Part shown: positions 26,260 to 35,037 of the stretch, piece by piece | How the letters are laid out: each line of letters starts with the position of its first letter | How positions within the stretch are numbered: position 1 is the stretch's first letter | Origin: Flavobacterium psychraerolatum | GTDB lineage: Bacteria > Bacteroidota > Bacteroidia > Flavobacteriales > Flavobacteriaceae | NCBI RefSeq assembly: GCF_025960985.1 | Contig: NZ_JAOQMX010000032.1 | Location: 1-58,276 of the forward strand | Direction: 5' to 3' | DNA: 58,276 bases | The notes under the pieces: generated by a model | Told to the model about the DNA's origin: nothing | Seen by the model: the letters and a program-made list of their open reading frames with translations, nothing else | Databases searched by the model: none | Program-made: the position numbers and the translations under genes

Positions 26260-26303
26260 AAAAAAAACACCTAATCTTTAACTTTATGTTTTAGAATTAG
26301 GTG
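26260..26303 (-). terminator. Terminator of the ECF sigma operon
   Basis: The arms CACCTAAT (26268-26275) and ATTAGGTG (26296-26303) pair perfectly around a 20-base loop, with T10 following on the minus strand. Confidence 0.65.
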
Positions 26304-26327
26304 ATGTGTATGAAATAATTAGAAAAG

Positions 26328-26780
26328 TTAGTTTTTGCTATTCTTTTCTTTGTATTGTTGAAGTAATTTTCTGTTAAAATCTTCCTCAGCCTTTTTCAGT
26401 TTTAGGATTTTTACTTTTGGAAGAATCTTTTTTAAATTGTTAATTAAACCTTTGCGTAGTAGGTAGAGTTCTTCGTCTGTGCTCTCGATTTGTCTTAATA
26501 TAGTAGTAGCATCCTTTTCATTCATCTTATCCAAAAGGTTTCCTTTCATTAAATTACGATAAGACTTTACTTTCTCATGTCTAATTTCGAATTGTTTGTC
26601 GTCAAACGCATTGTAAATGGGCCAGAATTTTGCTGTTTCCCAATTTGTTAAATTTAGTTCAGAATTAAAGAAAGAAACTTTAAGTTCTTTAACTTGATTC
26701 TTCTTTTCTTTCATTCCATCTTGAGCAAAACAGCTCAAAGAAGAGATAAGAAGGAGAAAGAGTATTTTCTTAAATTTCAT
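26328..26780 (-). CDS. Periplasmic helical protein of an ECF sigma operon
   Basis: This protein of about 150 residues has a signal peptide (MKFKKILFLLLISSLSCFAQ) and a highly charged all-helical mature part (KVKSYRNLMKGNLLDKMNEK and similar). In Flavobacteria proteins of this kind are sometimes labelled sensors of ECF sigma factors and resemble Spy/CpxP-like periplasmic chaperones. The open frame extends to 26813, but that overlaps the upstream gene, and MKFKK at 26780 gives a clean signal peptide. It is the third gene after a sigma factor and a small membrane protein. Confidence 0.75.
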   Translation of the reverse strand: MKFKKILFLLLISSLSCFAQDGMKEKKNQVKELKVSFFNSELNLTNWETAKFWPIYNAFDDKQFEIRHEKVKSYRNLMKGNLLDKMNEKDATTILRQIESTDEELYLLRKGLINNLKKILPKVKILKLKKAEEDFNRKLLQQYKEKNSKN

Positions 26781-26790
26781 AGGTGTATAT

Positions 26791-27180
26791 TTAATTAGTA
26801 TCAGATGGCACATTTATATTCATGTCATTCCCAATGGCTACCTCTTCTTTTAGAGCTTCAATGTCTTCTTCGTCTAATAAATTAATGATATCATATTGAG
26901 AAACATTAGATTGGTACGTTAAATAGGACTCTATCGAAGAATCATCAAGTTCGGTGGTTTTTGTTAATGATGAAAATAATTTGGGCATTAGTAGTGCAAT
27001 TATAAAAATAGCTGCGACCATTAATATGACACTTTTCTTATTTTGGAAAATAGAAAGTACTTTTGCTTCTTTTTCAGGTAATTGTAGCATTACTCTTTCT
27101 GAAAAATTTTCAAAATAATTGTCTGGAGTTATAAATCCAGTACTTATTTTAGGAGTTGTATCTAATTTGAATTCTTTCAT
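26791..27180 (-). CDS. Single-pass membrane protein downstream of an ECF sigma factor (putative anti-sigma)
   Basis: The 129 residues comprise an N-terminal cytoplasmic part of about 50 residues, one membrane helix (SVILMVAAIFIIALLMPKLF, about 50-69) and an acidic periplasmic tail rich in Asp and Glu. The layout is that of an anti-sigma factor, but I see no zinc-type HxxxCxxC motif. It sits 33 bases after the sigma gene and before the periplasmic helical protein. The anti-sigma role is inferred only from position and topology. Confidence 0.65.
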   Translation of the reverse strand: MKEFKLDTTPKISTGFITPDNYFENFSERVMLQLPEKEAKVLSIFQNKKSVILMVAAIFIIALLMPKLFSSLTKTTELDDSSIESYLTYQSNVSQYDIINLLDEEDIEALKEEVAIGNDMNINVPSDTN

Positions 27181-27213
27181 GATATTGTTTAGACTAAATA
27201 GGAATCTAAAGGT

Positions 27214-27756
27214 TTAATTGTTGGTGACAAAAGCTTCTATTTTTTTTACTGCATGATGATAAGAGGCTTTTAGAGCACCTACAGAGGTTCCTAATATCTC
27301 TGATATCTCTTCGTATTTTAACTCCTCAAAGTATTTCATTTTAAAAACGAGACGTTGTTTCTCGGGCAAGGTAACTATGGCTTGCTGCAATTTGATTTGT
27401 ATTTCATCTCCATCAAAATAACTATCTGATTTCAAATTATCAATGGCTTTATTTTGCAAAGCTTCTGAGGTGATTCCGCTTTTCTTTGCTTTTTGATTCA
27501 AAAAAGTAAGAGCTTCATTGGTTGCAATACGGTACATCCATGAGAATAGTTTACTTTCTCCTTTAAAATTTTTTAAATGTTGAAAAACTTTTATGAATGT
27601 ATTTTGAAGAACATCATCCGTATCATCATGATTCAAAACGATATTTCGAATATGATTGTACAATGGCTTTTGATAATCAACCAAAAGTTTTTGAAACGCT
27701 TCATTTTGCGTCTTGGGATTTAATAAGCGTTCAATAAAATCTTTTTCTTCAAGCAA
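27214..27756 (-). CDS. ECF-type RNA polymerase sigma factor
   Basis: The 180 residues comprise sigma region 2 (about residues 25-95; DDVLQNTFIKVFQHLKNF and FSWMYRIATNEALTFL) and region 4 (about 125-178; LPEKQRLVFKMKYFEELKYE, then ISEILGTSVGALKASYHHAV). The start appears to be a TTG (minus strand of 27754-27756). I saw no in-frame ATG nearby that keeps the N-terminal helix. It is the first gene of a sigma / membrane protein / periplasmic protein operon, and the SRPBCC gene lies 35 bases upstream on the same strand. Confidence 0.92.
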   Translation of the reverse strand: MLEEKDFIERLLNPKTQNEAFQKLLVDYQKPLYNHIRNIVLNHDDTDDVLQNTFIKVFQHLKNFKGESKLFSWMYRIATNEALTFLNQKAKKSGITSEALQNKAIDNLKSDSYFDGDEIQIKLQQAIVTLPEKQRLVFKMKYFEELKYEEISEILGTSVGALKASYHHAVKKIEAFVTNN

Positions 27757-27791
27757 AATGATAGTGGTTCAGTGGTATTGTTAGCTGTTTA

Positions 27792-29075
27792 TTAAAATTC
27801 AGAATTCTCATCTTTAACATCTGTTTCAACGGGAACAGGTTTTTTTATTTCTATCTTTTTTACTTCAATTTTTTTCACAGCAGAGGTAGTCGCTGGTAAA
27901 GGGTGAACTTTAACAGGAGCCAGTTTTGGTTTAGCAACTGGTTTTGGTTGGCTGTATGTACTTGTTCCCGTAACAGGAGCTGTTGTCTCAGTTAACTCAT
28001 GCTCTGGTATTGATTCTGTTGTTCCTTGAGTAGCAGGTGTCTTTACGGGTGCGATATACGTTTGGAATAACGGAATATACGTTTCGCTAACCCATTTTGA
28101 TGGGTTTTTAATATCATCCTTACCTGTTATAAACAATTCAACATGTGAAATTTTAGGATCTACTTTAATTTGGTTTTTATTTACAAAAGCTAGTGCTTTT
28201 TCATAAGCTTTTTGAGAGTGTGTATAGTCACCAGTCAATGTTACTTTTACTGCTTGTCCTGCTTCTAGCTTGCCTGATAAGATATCACTTCCAGGGCTTA
28301 TAAATATTTCTTTTAGTATTGGAATACAAATAGAAACTTTTGCAATATTTTTTGTTAAATCATAAGTTTGATAGATTACAAATGGTTTTCCAATAACCTC
28401 TATGTTGTTTTCTTCGCAAAAAGCAGTAATTTTTGGTGTTACAATTTGACTGTTCTTAATTACTTTCGAAATTTCAGTAGTAAAAGATTGGTACAAATAA
28501 TATATGATAGGTCTTTTTACGATTCCATTATCAGTAACGGCAAAAGTATTAATTTCGTAATCAAGTGTTTTGTCTAGGTTGTTAAGGCTTTTTTCATACA
28601 TTTTTCCAATCATTGCATCTGGACCACCCATAAAAGCAGCGTATATTTTAAGCATAAAACTCATGTTTCCTTTGGTTCTCCAGGTCACCTTAGTACCTCC
28701 AATAGTGTCTTTGAACTTCCAAGAAACAACTGATAGACTATTGTTGAAAATCATTTTTTGTGAGATACTGTCGTTTTCTTTTGTAAAAATAGTAGTCATT
28801 TCACCATCTCCATCCTTTCCTTCCCAAGAAAATGAAGCACCTTTTCCAATCGTTTTTTCGCCATAGATAAACTTCATTTCTGGATCTTCCTCAGCCCAAG
28901 AACCAAAATCTTCCCAGTTTTTATAGTCAATAACATAGTTGTAAACAGATGATTGTGAGGAGTTAATAACTTTACTTCTTTCTATATTGAATTCCCCTTT
29001 TTGAGTAGCTATAAAAATTGATAAAGCTACAAAACTTAGTAGTATTAATAAAAATATATATTTTAAAATGCGCAT
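27792..29075 (-). CDS. Membrane-anchored SRPBCC plus GyrI-like protein with Pro-rich tail
   Basis: This 427-residue protein has an N-terminal membrane anchor (ILKYIFLLILLSFVALSIFI). A START/polyketide-cyclase-like SRPBCC domain follows (about residues 30-180; VYNYVIDYKNWEDFGSWAEE). A second domain resembles the GyrI-like effector-binding fold (about 205-345; GDYTHSQKAYEKALAFVNKN). The tail of about 75 residues is rich in Pro, Thr, Lys and Val. Both domain types bind small hydrophobic ligands; the ligand is unknown. It lies 35 bases before the ECF sigma gene, so the two may be cotranscribed. Confidence 0.75.
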   Translation of the reverse strand: MRILKYIFLLILLSFVALSIFIATQKGEFNIERSKVINSSQSSVYNYVIDYKNWEDFGSWAEEDPEMKFIYGEKTIGKGASFSWEGKDGDGEMTTIFTKENDSISQKMIFNNSLSVVSWKFKDTIGGTKVTWRTKGNMSFMLKIYAAFMGGPDAMIGKMYEKSLNNLDKTLDYEINTFAVTDNGIVKRPIIYYLYQSFTTEISKVIKNSQIVTPKITAFCEENNIEVIGKPFVIYQTYDLTKNIAKVSICIPILKEIFISPGSDILSGKLEAGQAVKVTLTGDYTHSQKAYEKALAFVNKNQIKVDPKISHVELFITGKDDIKNPSKWVSETYIPLFQTYIAPVKTPATQGTTESIPEHELTETTAPVTGTSTYSQPKPVAKPKLAPVKVHPLPATTSAVKKIEVKKIEIKKPVPVETDVKDENSEF

Positions 29076-29269
29076 GATATCTGGATTAATTTGAACTGTA
29101 AAGTTATATATTTTATTTATAATGTGTGCGTACTGTTCAAAAAATGTATAAAGGACAACTGTATACGAGCTTTATTCCAGTTTTTGTCATGAGTATTTGA
29201 TTGTAAGCATTTAATTTAAGTGATGAGGGTAAGTGTTCACTAACTTTTTTTTAAGTGTCAACTTATGTT

Positions 29270-29277
29270 TATATTTG
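29270..29277 (+). promoter_or_regulatory. -7 box of the DPP III gene
   Basis: TATATTTG matches TAnnTTTG, 26 bases before the ATG. Confidence 0.45.
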
Positions 29278-29303
29278 TGTTATAATTTTAACAAAATAGA
29301 CAC

Positions 29304-31334
29304 ATGAAGTTTTATTATCATGCTAGCCTTGCGCTAACTTTGTTTGCATCGTTCGTGAGTAACGCACAGCAAGTAGATCAAAAAAAAGAAGGTTCGGATA
29401 CTTCTTTTGAATTCCAAGTAGAACAATTCTCAGATATAAAAGTTTTGCGCTACCAAATTCCAGGATGGGAGAACTTGACTCTCAAAGAACAAAAATTAGT
29501 GTACTATCTTACTCAAGCAGGAACATCAGGTAGGGATATTATGTGGGATCAAAATTACAAGTACAATCTAAAAATTAGAAAAGCTTTAGAGCATATCTAC
29601 CTTAATTATAAAGGAGATAAAACGACTGCTGATTGGAATAATTTTGAAATTTACTTAAAAAGAGTTTGGTTTTCCAATGGGATCCATCATCATTATTCAA
29701 ATGATAAAATTAAACCAGATTTTTCTAAAGCTTATTTAGTTTTGATTGCAAAAAGTACCAAAACTATTTTGGAGCCCGCAATTGTAACTGTAATTTTTGA
29801 CCAAAAGGATGCCAAGAAAGTAAACTTGGATGAGGCAAAAGGTTTGGTAGAAGGTTCTGCAATTAATTTTTATGGTAACGGTATTACACACAAAGAAGTA
29901 GAAACTTTCTATGCTCAAAAAAAGAGTCCGGATGCTACTAAACCTTACTCTTTTGGATTAAACTCCAAGTTAGTTCGAAACAAAAAAGGTCAATTAGAAG
30001 AAAAAGTTTGGAAAAGCAATGGAATGTATGGTGCTGCTATTGATAAAATTATTTTTTGGTTGGAAAAAGCCAAAACAGTTGCAGAGAATACCAAACAAGC
30101 TGATGCATTGAGTTTGTTAATCGAATACTACAAAACAGGAAGTTTAAAAACATGGGATGATTATAACATCGCTTGGTTACAAGCCACAGAAGGGAATATT
30201 GATTACATTAACGGTTTTATAGAGGTCTATAATGACCCAGTAGGATATAGAGGATCGTATGAAACAGTAGTACAAATCAAAGATTTTGACATGTCCAAAA
30301 AAATGGAGGTTTTGTCACATAATGCACAATGGTTTGAGGATAACTCTCCGCTAGATCCATCTCACAAAAAGAAAAATGTAGTTGGTGTATCCTATAAAAC
30401 GGTGATTGTTGCTGGTGAAGCTGGTGATGCATCCCCAAGTACACCAATCGGTGTCAATCTTCCAAACGCAGATTGGATTCGTTCGACATACGGTTCAAAA
30501 TCAGTTTCTCTTGGTAATCTTGTGGATGCTTACGGAAAATCGGCTGGAAAAGGAAGGCTAGAAGAGTTTGTGAATGATGCAGAAGAATTGGAAAGAGCCA
30601 AAAAGTATGGGGAAATTGGAGATAAATTACACACCGCATTGCACGAAGTTGTTGGACATGCTTCTGGAAAGATTAATGAAGGTGTTGGGACTCCAAAAGA
30701 AACGTTGAAAAGTTATGCTTCTACCATGGAGGAAGGTCGTGCCGATCTAGTAGCTTTATACTATTTATACAATCCAAAAATTCAAGAACTTGGACTAGTT
30801 GATGATTGGCAAAAGGTAGGTATGGAAACCTACGATAGTTATCTTCGTAACGGATTATTGACACAATTAATCCGAATTAAAGTAGGTGAAAGTATCGAGG
30901 AAGCACACATGAGAAATCGTCAATGGGTAAGTTCATGGGTTTTTGAAAAAGGGTTGAAAAATAATACAGTGGAAAAAATTACTCGTAACGGAAAAACATA
31001 CCTTAATATTAATGACTACGAAAAACTACACAAACTGTTTGGTCAATTGTTGAGAGAAGTACAGCGAATTAAGTCTGAAGGTGACTATGAAGCAGCCAAA
31101 GCATTGGTTGAGAATTACGGAATAAAAGTAGATGAAAAGCTGCATGCAGAAATTATAGAGCGAAACAAGCAATTTCCATCAGCGCCATATAGTGGTTTTG
31201 TAAATCCATTTTTGACTCCAAAAGTGGATGCTAAAGGCGAAATTATTTCGATTGAAGTAATACAACCCAAAACATTTGCGGAACAAATGTTATTCTACTC
31301 CAAAAACTTTAGCTTTCTGCCAGATGTAAATTAA
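29304..31334 (+). CDS. Dipeptidyl-peptidase III (M49 zinc peptidase)
   Basis: This 676-residue protein has an N-terminal signal peptide (LALTLFASFVSNA). The zinc-binding motif is HEVVGH (about residues 447-452), a variant of the M49 HELLGH/HECLGH hexapeptide. The second motif EEGRADL (Glu about 477) lies 30 residues later, a spacing I recall for bacterial DPP III such as that of Bacteroides thetaiotaomicron. The enzyme removes dipeptides from the N-terminus of short peptides, here probably in the periplasm. It is a single gene with its own promoter and terminator. Confidence 0.92.
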   Translation: MKFYYHASLALTLFASFVSNAQQVDQKKEGSDTSFEFQVEQFSDIKVLRYQIPGWENLTLKEQKLVYYLTQAGTSGRDIMWDQNYKYNLKIRKALEHIYLNYKGDKTTADWNNFEIYLKRVWFSNGIHHHYSNDKIKPDFSKAYLVLIAKSTKTILEPAIVTVIFDQKDAKKVNLDEAKGLVEGSAINFYGNGITHKEVETFYAQKKSPDATKPYSFGLNSKLVRNKKGQLEEKVWKSNGMYGAAIDKIIFWLEKAKTVAENTKQADALSLLIEYYKTGSLKTWDDYNIAWLQATEGNIDYINGFIEVYNDPVGYRGSYETVVQIKDFDMSKKMEVLSHNAQWFEDNSPLDPSHKKKNVVGVSYKTVIVAGEAGDASPSTPIGVNLPNADWIRSTYGSKSVSLGNLVDAYGKSAGKGRLEEFVNDAEELERAKKYGEIGDKLHTALHEVVGHASGKINEGVGTPKETLKSYASTMEEGRADLVALYYLYNPKIQELGLVDDWQKVGMETYDSYLRNGLLTQLIRIKVGESIEEAHMRNRQWVSSWVFEKGLKNNTVEKITRNGKTYLNINDYEKLHKLFGQLLREVQRIKSEGDYEAAKALVENYGIKVDEKLHAEIIERNKQFPSAPYSGFVNPFLTPKVDAKGEIISIEVIQPKTFAEQMLFYSKNFSFLPDVN

Positions 31335-31358
31335 ATTTAAAAAAAAAATAGAATCCAT

Positions 31359-31407
31359 TAAAACCACAAATCGCACAGAGTATTCGGTGTGTTTTGTGGT
31401 TTTTTTT
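31359..31407 (+). terminator. Terminator of the DPP III gene
   Basis: The outer stem AAACCACAAA / TTTTGTGGTTT (31361-31370 with 31392-31402), with inner pairing CGCAC / GTGTG, is followed by T-run. Confidence 0.7.
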
Positions 31408-31449
31408 ATGGATGAATTTTATTGATGAAAAAAAGTTGAGTTCAGATTT

Positions 31450-31557
31450 GGGCGTGTCCCTCCGTAAAAACTTCGGGCCGGGCTATTCGTTACAAGTCCT
31501 CAACAAGTTTCGCTCTCGCTTTACTTGTTTGTGGGCTTTTCACTGCTATCCCTCACG
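31450..31557 (+). repeat. Interspersed hairpin repeat, copy B
   Basis: It runs from GGGCGTGTCCC to CTATCCCTCACG. The core GGGCTATTCGTTACAAGTCC is identical to copy C. The internal stem AACAAGT / ACTTGTT differs from copy C's GCTAAGT / ACTTAGC, yet both remain fully complementary around a similar TTCGCT..CGCT loop. It lies between convergent DPP III and gap. Confidence 0.75.
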
Positions 31558-31581
31558 TAAAATTAAGTTTAAACGTAAGAC

Positions 31582-31609
31582 AATAACAACAACAATAACA
31601 ACAACAACA
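31582..31609 (+). repeat. AAC/AAT trinucleotide microsatellite
   Basis: A run of about nine AAC-like triplets (AAT-AAC-AAC-AAT pattern) lies directly before the long perfect inverted repeat. Confidence 0.6.
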
Positions 31610-31610
31610 T

Positions 31611-31662
31611 AGAAAAGCCTTTAATTACAATTGAATTTACAATTGTAATTAAAGGCTTTTCT
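31611..31662. terminator. Bidirectional terminator, 23-bp perfect stem
   Basis: The left arm 31611-31633 and right arm 31640-31662 are perfect reverse complements of 23 bases with a 6-base loop (AATTTA). The arms begin AGAAAAGCC and end GGCTTTTCT, giving T-rich 3' ends on both strands. It lies downstream of DPP III and of gap, which is convergent. Confidence 0.8.
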
Positions 31663-31726
31663 TCTTTAAGGTAACATGGCACATATAAGCGATATGTTTT
31701 TTTATTTTAATTAAAAACAATAAGTA

Positions 31727-32728
31727 CTACTTCTGGTTTGAAGTATAAGTAATCAAGTCGATAATTCGTGATGAATATCCAATTTCATTATCATACCATC
31801 CTACCACTTTTACCATTTTGTCAATCACAGATGTTAATTGTGCGTCAAATAAACACGAATGAGGATTACCCAAAATGTCAACAGATACAATAGGATCTTC
31901 AGTGTAATCTAGGATTCCTTTTAGATTGGTTTGTGCTGCTTTTTCAAAAGCTTGATTAATTTCTTCGATGCTTACATTTCGTTTAACGTTAAAGGTAATG
32001 TCAGTCAAAGAACCATCTGGCACAGGAACACGTATGCCACAACCACCCAATTTATTATCTAGTGATGGGAAAATTTTTGTCAAAGCTTTGGCAGCTCCTG
32101 TAGTAGTAGGGACAATTGATTGACTAGCGCCACGAGCTCGTCGCAAATCTCTGTGTGGTTGGTCGTGTAAACTTTGGTCGGTTGTGTAGGAATGTATGGT
32201 CGTAATGTAGGCTTGTTCTATACCGCATAACTCCTCAATCACTTTAATCATAGGAGCAGCATTGTTGGTCGTACAACTCGCATTCGAAATAATCGTTTCC
32301 GTTCCATCCAGGATGTATTCATTTACGCCTAAGACTACAGTTTTTATAGAGTCTACTTCGGCAGGAGCAGAGAGGATTACTTTTTTGGCCCCAGCCAAAA
32401 CATGTGCATTGATTTCGTCAAAGGTTTTATATTTCCCTGTTGATTCCACCACATAATCAATAGCATGGCTTTTCCAGTCTAGATTGGCTATGTTTGTCTC
32501 GTGAAAAAACAAAAAGTGCTGATCGTCAACAAAAATGCCTTTGTCGTCGGCAGTAACTTTAGAGGGCAAGACACCGTGAATACTATCGTATTTTAATAAA
32601 TGTGCCATCGTTTTGGTGTCGGCAATATCATTGATAGCAATAACTTCTATGTTAGGATGGTTGAGCAAAAGACGAAAAAGATTTCGACCAATACGTCCAA
32701 AACCGTTGATGGCAATTCTAGTTTTCAA
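31727..32728 (-). CDS. gap: Glyceraldehyde-3-phosphate dehydrogenase
   Basis: This 333-residue glycolytic enzyme converts glyceraldehyde 3-phosphate, NAD+ and phosphate to 1,3-bisphosphoglycerate. The NAD site is RIAINGFGRIGRNLFR, the catalytic Cys is in SNASCTTNNAAP, and the substrate-site block is RARGASQSIVPTTTGAAKA. The tail has WYDNEIGYSSR. The start is a TTG at 32726-32728 (KTRIAINGFG follows). An earlier in-frame TTG at 32764 lies within an inverted repeat and would add 12 atypical residues. It follows lipA on the same strand with the inverted repeat between them. Confidence 0.95.
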   Translation of the reverse strand: MKTRIAINGFGRIGRNLFRLLLNHPNIEVIAINDIADTKTMAHLLKYDSIHGVLPSKVTADDKGIFVDDQHFLFFHETNIANLDWKSHAIDYVVESTGKYKTFDEINAHVLAGAKKVILSAPAEVDSIKTVVLGVNEYILDGTETIISNASCTTNNAAPMIKVIEELCGIEQAYITTIHSYTTDQSLHDQPHRDLRRARGASQSIVPTTTGAAKALTKIFPSLDNKLGGCGIRVPVPDGSLTDITFNVKRNVSIEEINQAFEKAAQTNLKGILDYTEDPIVSVDILGNPHSCLFDAQLTSVIDKMVKVVGWYDNEIGYSSRIIDLITYTSNQK

Positions 32729-32747
32729 ATGCAAATAGTGATAAAGT

Positions 32748-32786
32748 AGTGGTTTAATTGACAATTAAGTATCCAATTAAACCACT
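32748..32786. repeat. 13-bp perfect inverted repeat between lipA and gap
   Basis: The arms AGTGGTTTAATTG (32748-32760) and CAATTAAACCACT (32774-32786) are exact reverse complements with a 13-base spacer. It begins 11 bases after the lipA stop and ends 20 bases before the gap TTG. No T-run follows, so it is not a classical terminator. It could be a weak terminator, an RNA-processing hairpin or an operator. Confidence 0.7.
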
Positions 32787-32796
32787 ATATATTTAG

Positions 32797-33666
32797 TTAT
32801 AAAATATGTTTTTGTGCTTTGTATGAGGAACGAACCAATGGTCCACTTTCAACATGTCGAAAACCCAATTCCAAACCATATTGCTCGTATATAGCAAACT
32901 GTTCTGGCGTTATGAATTCTTTTACGGGTAAATGTTTTTTACTAGGTTGTAAGTATTGTCCAATGGTTACTACATCTACATTAGCATTGCGAAGGTCTCT
33001 CATGGTTTGGAAAACTTCTTCTTCTTGTTCACCAAGGCCTAACATGATTCCAGATTTAGTTCGGCTAATTCCTTTTTCTTTTAGGTAGCGTAAAACTTCT
33101 AGGCTACGGTCGTATTTTGCTTGAATACGTACCTCACGAGTCAATCTACGTACCGTTTCCATGTTGTGTGAAACTACCTCGGGGTTAGCTTCTACGATAC
33201 GGTCTATATTTCTTTCGATTCCTTGAAAATCAGGTATTAAAGTCTCTAGAGTAGTGTTTGGATTCATTCGACGAATTGCTTTTACAGTTTCAATCCAAAT
33301 AATTGAACCTCCATCTTTCAAATCATCACGGTCAACGCTGGTTATTACAGCATGCTTGATGTTCATGATTTTGATCGAACGTGCCACTTTTTCTGGTTCA
33401 TCCCAATCTACCGTTTCAGGGCGCCCAGTTTTTACACCACAAAAACCGCATGAGCGTGTACATGTATTTCCTAAAATCATAAAAGTTGCCGTTCCTTCTC
33501 CCCAACATTCACCCATATTTGGGCAACTTCCAGAGGTACAGATGGTATTCAAACTATATTTGTCCACCAAACTACGAAGTTCAGTATATTTTTTTCCTAT
33601 TGGGAGTTTTACCCTAAGCCATTTTGGTTTTGCAATAGGAGCAGTAGTATCTAAAACAGTTTCCAT
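32797..33666 (-). CDS. lipA: Lipoyl synthase
   Basis: This 289-residue radical-SAM enzyme inserts two sulfur atoms into octanoyl groups on the lipoyl domains of dehydrogenase complexes. The auxiliary 4Fe-4S cysteines are in [13 protein letters not shown], the radical-SAM triad is CTRSCGFC, and the C-terminal RSSYKA carries the Ser ligand of the auxiliary cluster. Its product is used by complexes containing Lpd (11162). It has a -7 box (33685-33692) and precedes gap on the same strand. Confidence 0.96.
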   Translation of the reverse strand: METVLDTTAPIAKPKWLRVKLPIGKKYTELRSLVDKYSLNTICTSGSCPNMGECWGEGTATFMILGNTCTRSCGFCGVKTGRPETVDWDEPEKVARSIKIMNIKHAVITSVDRDDLKDGGSIIWIETVKAIRRMNPNTTLETLIPDFQGIERNIDRIVEANPEVVSHNMETVRRLTREVRIQAKYDRSLEVLRYLKEKGISRTKSGIMLGLGEQEEEVFQTMRDLRNANVDVVTIGQYLQPSKKHLPVKEFITPEQFAIYEQYGLELGFRHVESGPLVRSSYKAQKHIL

Positions 33667-33684
33667 ATATTAATTTTCAAGGTA

Positions 33685-33692
33685 CAAAGATA
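33685..33692 (-). promoter_or_regulatory. -7 box of lipA
   Basis: The minus strand reads TATCTTTG, 18 bases before the lipA ATG. Confidence 0.5.
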
Positions 33693-33750
33693 AGGAACTG
33701 AATTTAAAAAGGCTGTCTAACTTAGAGTTGGTTTACTATAGATATGTTAA

Positions 33751-33781
33751 AAAAAACAGCATCAAATTAGATGCTGTTTAA
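33751..33781 (-). terminator. Terminator of tonB
   Basis: A 10-bp perfect stem AAACAGCATC / GATGCTGTTT is followed by T on the minus strand, about 90 bases after the tonB stop. Confidence 0.75.
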
Positions 33782-33871
33782 CGTTTATTAGTTTCGAAAT
33801 TTTAATAAAAAAAAAGTAATGAGGAATTTAATGAAATTAGAGTGCTGTCCCTTTTTATTTTTCCTTATAGA

Positions 33872-34717
33872 TTAATTCATTTGAACAGAAATGGGCATAC
33901 TGTATGCAGTACGAACAGGTTGGGAATCAATTTGACCTGGAGTCCATTTGGTTTTTAATGATTTTAATACTCGAAGTGCTTCTTGTGCTAAACCATAGCC
34001 AGGGTTATTTTTTACTTGAATATCACTCATGCTACCATCTTTTTCGACTACAAAATAAACCATAATGCGAACCATTTTCTCTTCATTTATTTCTGAAGTT
34101 TCAAAATTTCGACCTACGTAATCATAGAATTTTTCGATTCCACCAGGAAAACCAGGCAGCTTATCTAGTGTTGCAGTGGTTACGATTGTATTTCCAAAAT
34201 CAGTCCCATTATTGGCTCTTTTATCAGTATTTGTTGGTGATGATGCTCCTGTATAAATGGTTAATTTGTCTCCTATTATAGCATTAGGGTCTATAGATGG
34301 TATAATAATAACATCTGTTTTAGGAGCATCAGGTGTAGCCAAACTAGCTTGTACAATACTTGGATGTGCTAAGTTTTTGATTTCCGTTTTTTCTATTATT
34401 AGTTGTGGTTTAATTTCGGTGGTAACAGTTTTAATTTCTAGATTTGGTTTCTCTATTGGTGGAGTCAAATTAACTAGTGTTATTTGTTCATCAATCTGGG
34501 GGAGCGCTTCTTCAATCATAGGTATTTCTATGACTTGAAAACTGTGTAAAACTTTTGGTATTGCAAATAATAATGCACATATTGAAATACTGACTAATAA
34601 TGCCATTATAGAAGTTTTAGTGCTTTCTCGGCGCAGTTGAAAAGCTCCATACTCTTTGTTTCTGTTTTCGAATACTAGATTAATCCAGTTGGATTCGTAA
34701 ATACTTGATTTTGACAT
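33872..34717 (-). CDS. TonB-family energy transducer
   Basis: The 281 residues comprise a short cytoplasmic N-terminus with the Bacteroidota TonB block NRNKEYGAFQLRRE (about 16-30), one membrane helix (IMALLVSISICALLFAIPKVL), and a periplasmic linker rich in Pro, Ile, Glu and Lys. A C-terminal TonB domain (about 190-281) contains FYDYVGRNFETSE, RIMVYFVVEKDGS and LKSLKTKWTPGQ. It should couple proton-motive force to outer-membrane receptors. No exbB/exbD or receptor gene is adjacent. Confidence 0.92.
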   Translation of the reverse strand: MSKSSIYESNWINLVFENRNKEYGAFQLRRESTKTSIMALLVSISICALLFAIPKVLHSFQVIEIPMIEEALPQIDEQITLVNLTPPIEKPNLEIKTVTTEIKPQLIIEKTEIKNLAHPSIVQASLATPDAPKTDVIIIPSIDPNAIIGDKLTIYTGASSPTNTDKRANNGTDFGNTIVTTATLDKLPGFPGGIEKFYDYVGRNFETSEINEEKMVRIMVYFVVEKDGSMSDIQVKNNPGYGLAQEALRVLKSLKTKWTPGQIDSQPVRTAYSMPISVQMN

Positions 34718-35037
34718 AATTCATTTGGTGTTAATGGTTAGGTAGCAATCAAATCATAAGCAGAGGGGTTTATTGATATAACGTATTAGTAAGAAAAATA
34801 TTGTGATAGAGTTGGAGGATTTTGTATAGGAATGTAACTTATATTCGCTCATGATAGTAGCGGTGGGTCCCAAAATTTCTATCTTGTTTTTTACACTGCT
34901 ATTGAGCGACGATAGGAAGCTACAGTAGGAACAAATAAACAAACATACTAATGGAGGGCTAAAGCGGTTAGCAGTATTACACGTAAAAGCATACTGTTAC
35001 TTGTATTGGGATAAAATAATAGGGGAATAGAGGAGAG
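34718..35037. other. Intergenic region between sigma factor and tonB genes
   Basis: These 320 bases have no convincing ORF; a 62-codon frame on the minus strand looks like chance. A stretch at 34847-34920 (CATGATAGTAGCGGTGGG, then CACTGCTATTGAGCG) faintly resembles the ends of the interspersed repeat family and might be a decayed copy. Nothing else stands out. Confidence 0.5.

Noticed and set aside
31394..31612. 72-codon plus-strand ORF
   Set aside because: It is composed of the DPP III terminator, repeat copy B and the AAC microsatellite.
34847..34925. Possible decayed copy of the interspersed repeat
   Set aside because: Only short stretches match the repeat ends and no hairpin or core block is present.
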